This document shows, in pieces, positions 5,291 to 6,501 of a stretch of 6,501 nt of DNA. The position numbers were made by a program, and so were the translations under genes. The notes beneath the pieces are model-generated. The model saw nothing but the letters and a program-made list of their open reading frames with translations, was not told where the DNA came from and made no database searches. How positions within the stretch are numbered: the stretch's first letter is position 1; each line of letters begins with the position of its first letter. This DNA comes from Anaerolineales bacterium (GTDB lineage: Bacteria; Chloroflexota; Anaerolineae; Anaerolineales; UBA6663), in NCBI GenBank assembly GCA_017999235.1, contig JAGOBN010000246.1, forward strand, positions 1-6,501, in the 5' to 3' direction.

Positions 5291-6501
5291 ACACCCCGCG
5301 CGTCAGCGTCATTCTCGTCAACTATAACGGCGCGCGCCACCTGGCCGAGTGCCTGGCCTCGCTCAACGCCCTGGATTGGCCGGCCGCCGCGCTGGACGTG
5401 ATCTTGGTGGACAACGCCTCCACCGATGACTCGCTGGCCGTGGCGCGCGCGCTGCGGTCGGATATCCAGGTCCTGCCTCAGGCCGCCAACCTCGGATTCG
5501 CGCCGGCCTGCAACCTGGGCGCGCGCGCCGCTTCCGGCGAGTACCTGGCCTTCCTCAATAACGATCTGCGCGTGGACCCTGGTTGGCTGCGGGCCATGAC
5601 CGCGCCGTTCGTGGGCGCGCCGGCCGACTTAGCGTGCGTGGCCTCGGTCATCCGCAGTTGGGACGGCCGGCTGGTGGATTTTGTGGGCGGCGCCCTCAAC
5701 GCCTACGGGCGCGCCTTTCAGGTGGACCAGGGCTTGCCGTATGATCCCGACCGCTACGCGGCGCCGCGCGAACTGCTGTTCGCGTGCGGGGGCGCGATGC
5801 TGGCGCGGCGCGAGGTGTATCTGGAAACCGGCGGCTTTGACGACGACTTCATCGCTTATTTCGAAGACGTGGACTTCGGCTGGCGGCTGTGGCTGCAAGG
5901 CTACCGCGTGGTGCTGGCGCCGGCGGCGCAGGCCTTTCACCGGCTGCATGCCACGGGCGCGCGCCTGGGCGCCGAGCGGCGCTTTGCCATCTCGGAATTG
6001 AACGCGCTGCGGATGCTGGTGAAGAACGCGGCGGACGAGCACGTATACCGCCTGCTGTCGGTGAGTCTCTTGCTGGGCGCGAAGCGCGCCGAACTGCATG
6101 GCCAGCTGCGGCGCGACGATTACGCTTTCCCGGGGCCGCTGGATGCCCGCCCGGCCGCCACCACGGAGGTCTCCCGGCTGGCCCTGGCTTACGTGATGGC
6201 GCAAAGCCGGCTGGCGGATGAGCTGCCGGAGTGGCTGGCGAAGCGCGCGCGCATCCAGGCCCGCCGCCGGCGCTCGGACCAGGAACTGTTTACCCGCTTT
6301 CCGTTGGCGCTGGCCAATCCCCTGTTTCCGTGGCGCCGGCACGCCGTCCTCCACGAGCAGGCCCTGCACGCTGTGAACTTTTCACCTATGCCGCCTCCCC
6401 ACCCGCCGCCGCATCTGTTGATCCTGTCGCACGAGACCATCGGCCCGAAGATGGCCGGCCCCGGCGTGCGGAACTTGGAGGTGGCGCGCGCCCTGGCCGC
6501 C
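5287..6501 (+). CDS. Glycosyltransferase, GT2 domain fused to a GT4-type domain (3' end beyond window)
   Basis: This frame runs uninterrupted for 405 codons to the right edge. It starts at GTG 5287, overlapping the methyltransferase stop by 4 nt; the fold begins five residues later, supporting this start. The GT2 (GT-A) domain has VSVILVNYNG (6-15), LVDNASTDDS (40-49), NLGFA (68-72), the nucleotide-sugar/metal site LNND (90-93), CGGAML (167-172) and the acceptor-side motif YFEDVDFGWRL (191-201) with the probable catalytic Asp. This resembles rhamnosyltransferase-like GT2 enzymes. A helical region (about 230-345) leads to a Pro/His linker, PMPPPHPPPH (367-376). Then LLILSHETIGPKMAGPGVRN (377-396) begins, which matches the N-terminal strand and glycine-rich loop of GT4 (GT-B) enzymes. 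The product would transfer sugars in two steps of glycan assembly, probably at the cytoplasmic face. Donor sugars cannot be told. Confidence 0.9.
   Translation, partial: MNTPRVSVILVNYNGARHLAECLASLNALDWPAAALDVILVDNASTDDSLAVARALRSDIQVLPQAANLGFAPACNLGARAASGEYLAFLNNDLRVDPGWLRAMTAPFVGAPADLACVASVIRSWDGRLVDFVGGALNAYGRAFQVDQGLPYDPDRYAAPRELLFACGGAMLARREVYLETGGFDDDFIAYFEDVDFGWRLWLQGYRVVLAPAAQAFHRLHATGARLGAERRFAISELNALRMLVKNAADEHVYRLLSVSLLLGAKRAELHGQLRRDDYAFPGPLDARPAATTEVSRLALAYVMAQSRLADELPEWLAKRARIQARRRRSDQELFTRFPLALANPLFPWRRHAVLHEQALHAVNFSPMPPPHPPPHLLILSHETIGPKMAGPGVRNLEVARALAA

Noticed and set aside
5629..6369. 246-codon open frame on the minus strand
   Set aside because: It is antisense to the glycosyltransferase, whose GT2 motifs are unambiguous. 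The minus-strand product is Arg/Gln-rich without any recognisable motif.
6388..6501. A separate GT4 gene starting at the ATG at 6388
   Set aside because: The GT2 frame has no stop before this ATG and the ATG is in the same frame, so a fusion is the simpler reading. No ribosome binding site precedes the ATG.

Overview
The window is very GC-rich, densely coding DNA, and every supported gene is on the + strand. Two unrelated gene modules sit back to back. The base composition, the XdhC variant with a GGVH nucleotide-binding motif, and the style of the glycan genes recall Chloroflexota (Anaerolineae/Caldilineae-like). That is an impression from sequence style only; no marker gene in the window proves it.

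Module 1 (positions 2-3121) starts with the C-terminal tail of a MoxR-type AAA+ ATPase. It is followed by a CoxE-like von Willebrand A (VWA) protein, an XdhC/CoxF-type molybdenum-cofactor chaperone and a RimJ/RimL-like GNAT acetyltransferase. MoxR ATPase, VWA protein and XdhC together are the usual accessory set (coxD, coxE, coxF/I) for maturing CO dehydrogenase or related molybdenum hydroxylases. The catalytic subunits are not in the window and, if present, should lie upstream. Spacing is tight (6 nt) between ATPase and VWA and between XdhC and GNAT. An 81-nt gap with short GGAT-containing tandem repeats separates VWA from XdhC.

A gap of 103 nt (55 nt if the earlier start is used) with a possible -10 element separates the modules. 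Module 2 (3225-6501) is the start of a surface-polysaccharide operon. It holds a Wzt-like ABC-transporter ATPase with a C-terminal carbohydrate-binding-type domain, a SAM-dependent methyltransferase with a C-terminal coiled coil and basic tail, and a large glycosyltransferase cut off by the window end. The last is a family-2 (GT2) domain joined in frame, through a proline-rich linker, to the beginning of a GT4-type domain. The junctions are 4-nt stop/start overlaps (ATGA, then GTGA), so the three genes are probably co-transcribed and translationally coupled.

Working model for module 2 (inference): the glycosyltransferase builds a glycan, the methyltransferase may modify it or cap its end, and the Wzt-like ATPase with its own C-terminal domain drives export of the selected glycan. 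The membrane partner (Wzm permease) is not in the window. No RNA genes, mobile elements, CRISPR arrays or convincing rho-independent terminators were seen. No clearly new system was found. The points most worth following are the GT2-GT4 fusion, the Wzt plus coiled-coil methyltransferase pairing, and the repeat-bearing gap before xdhC.
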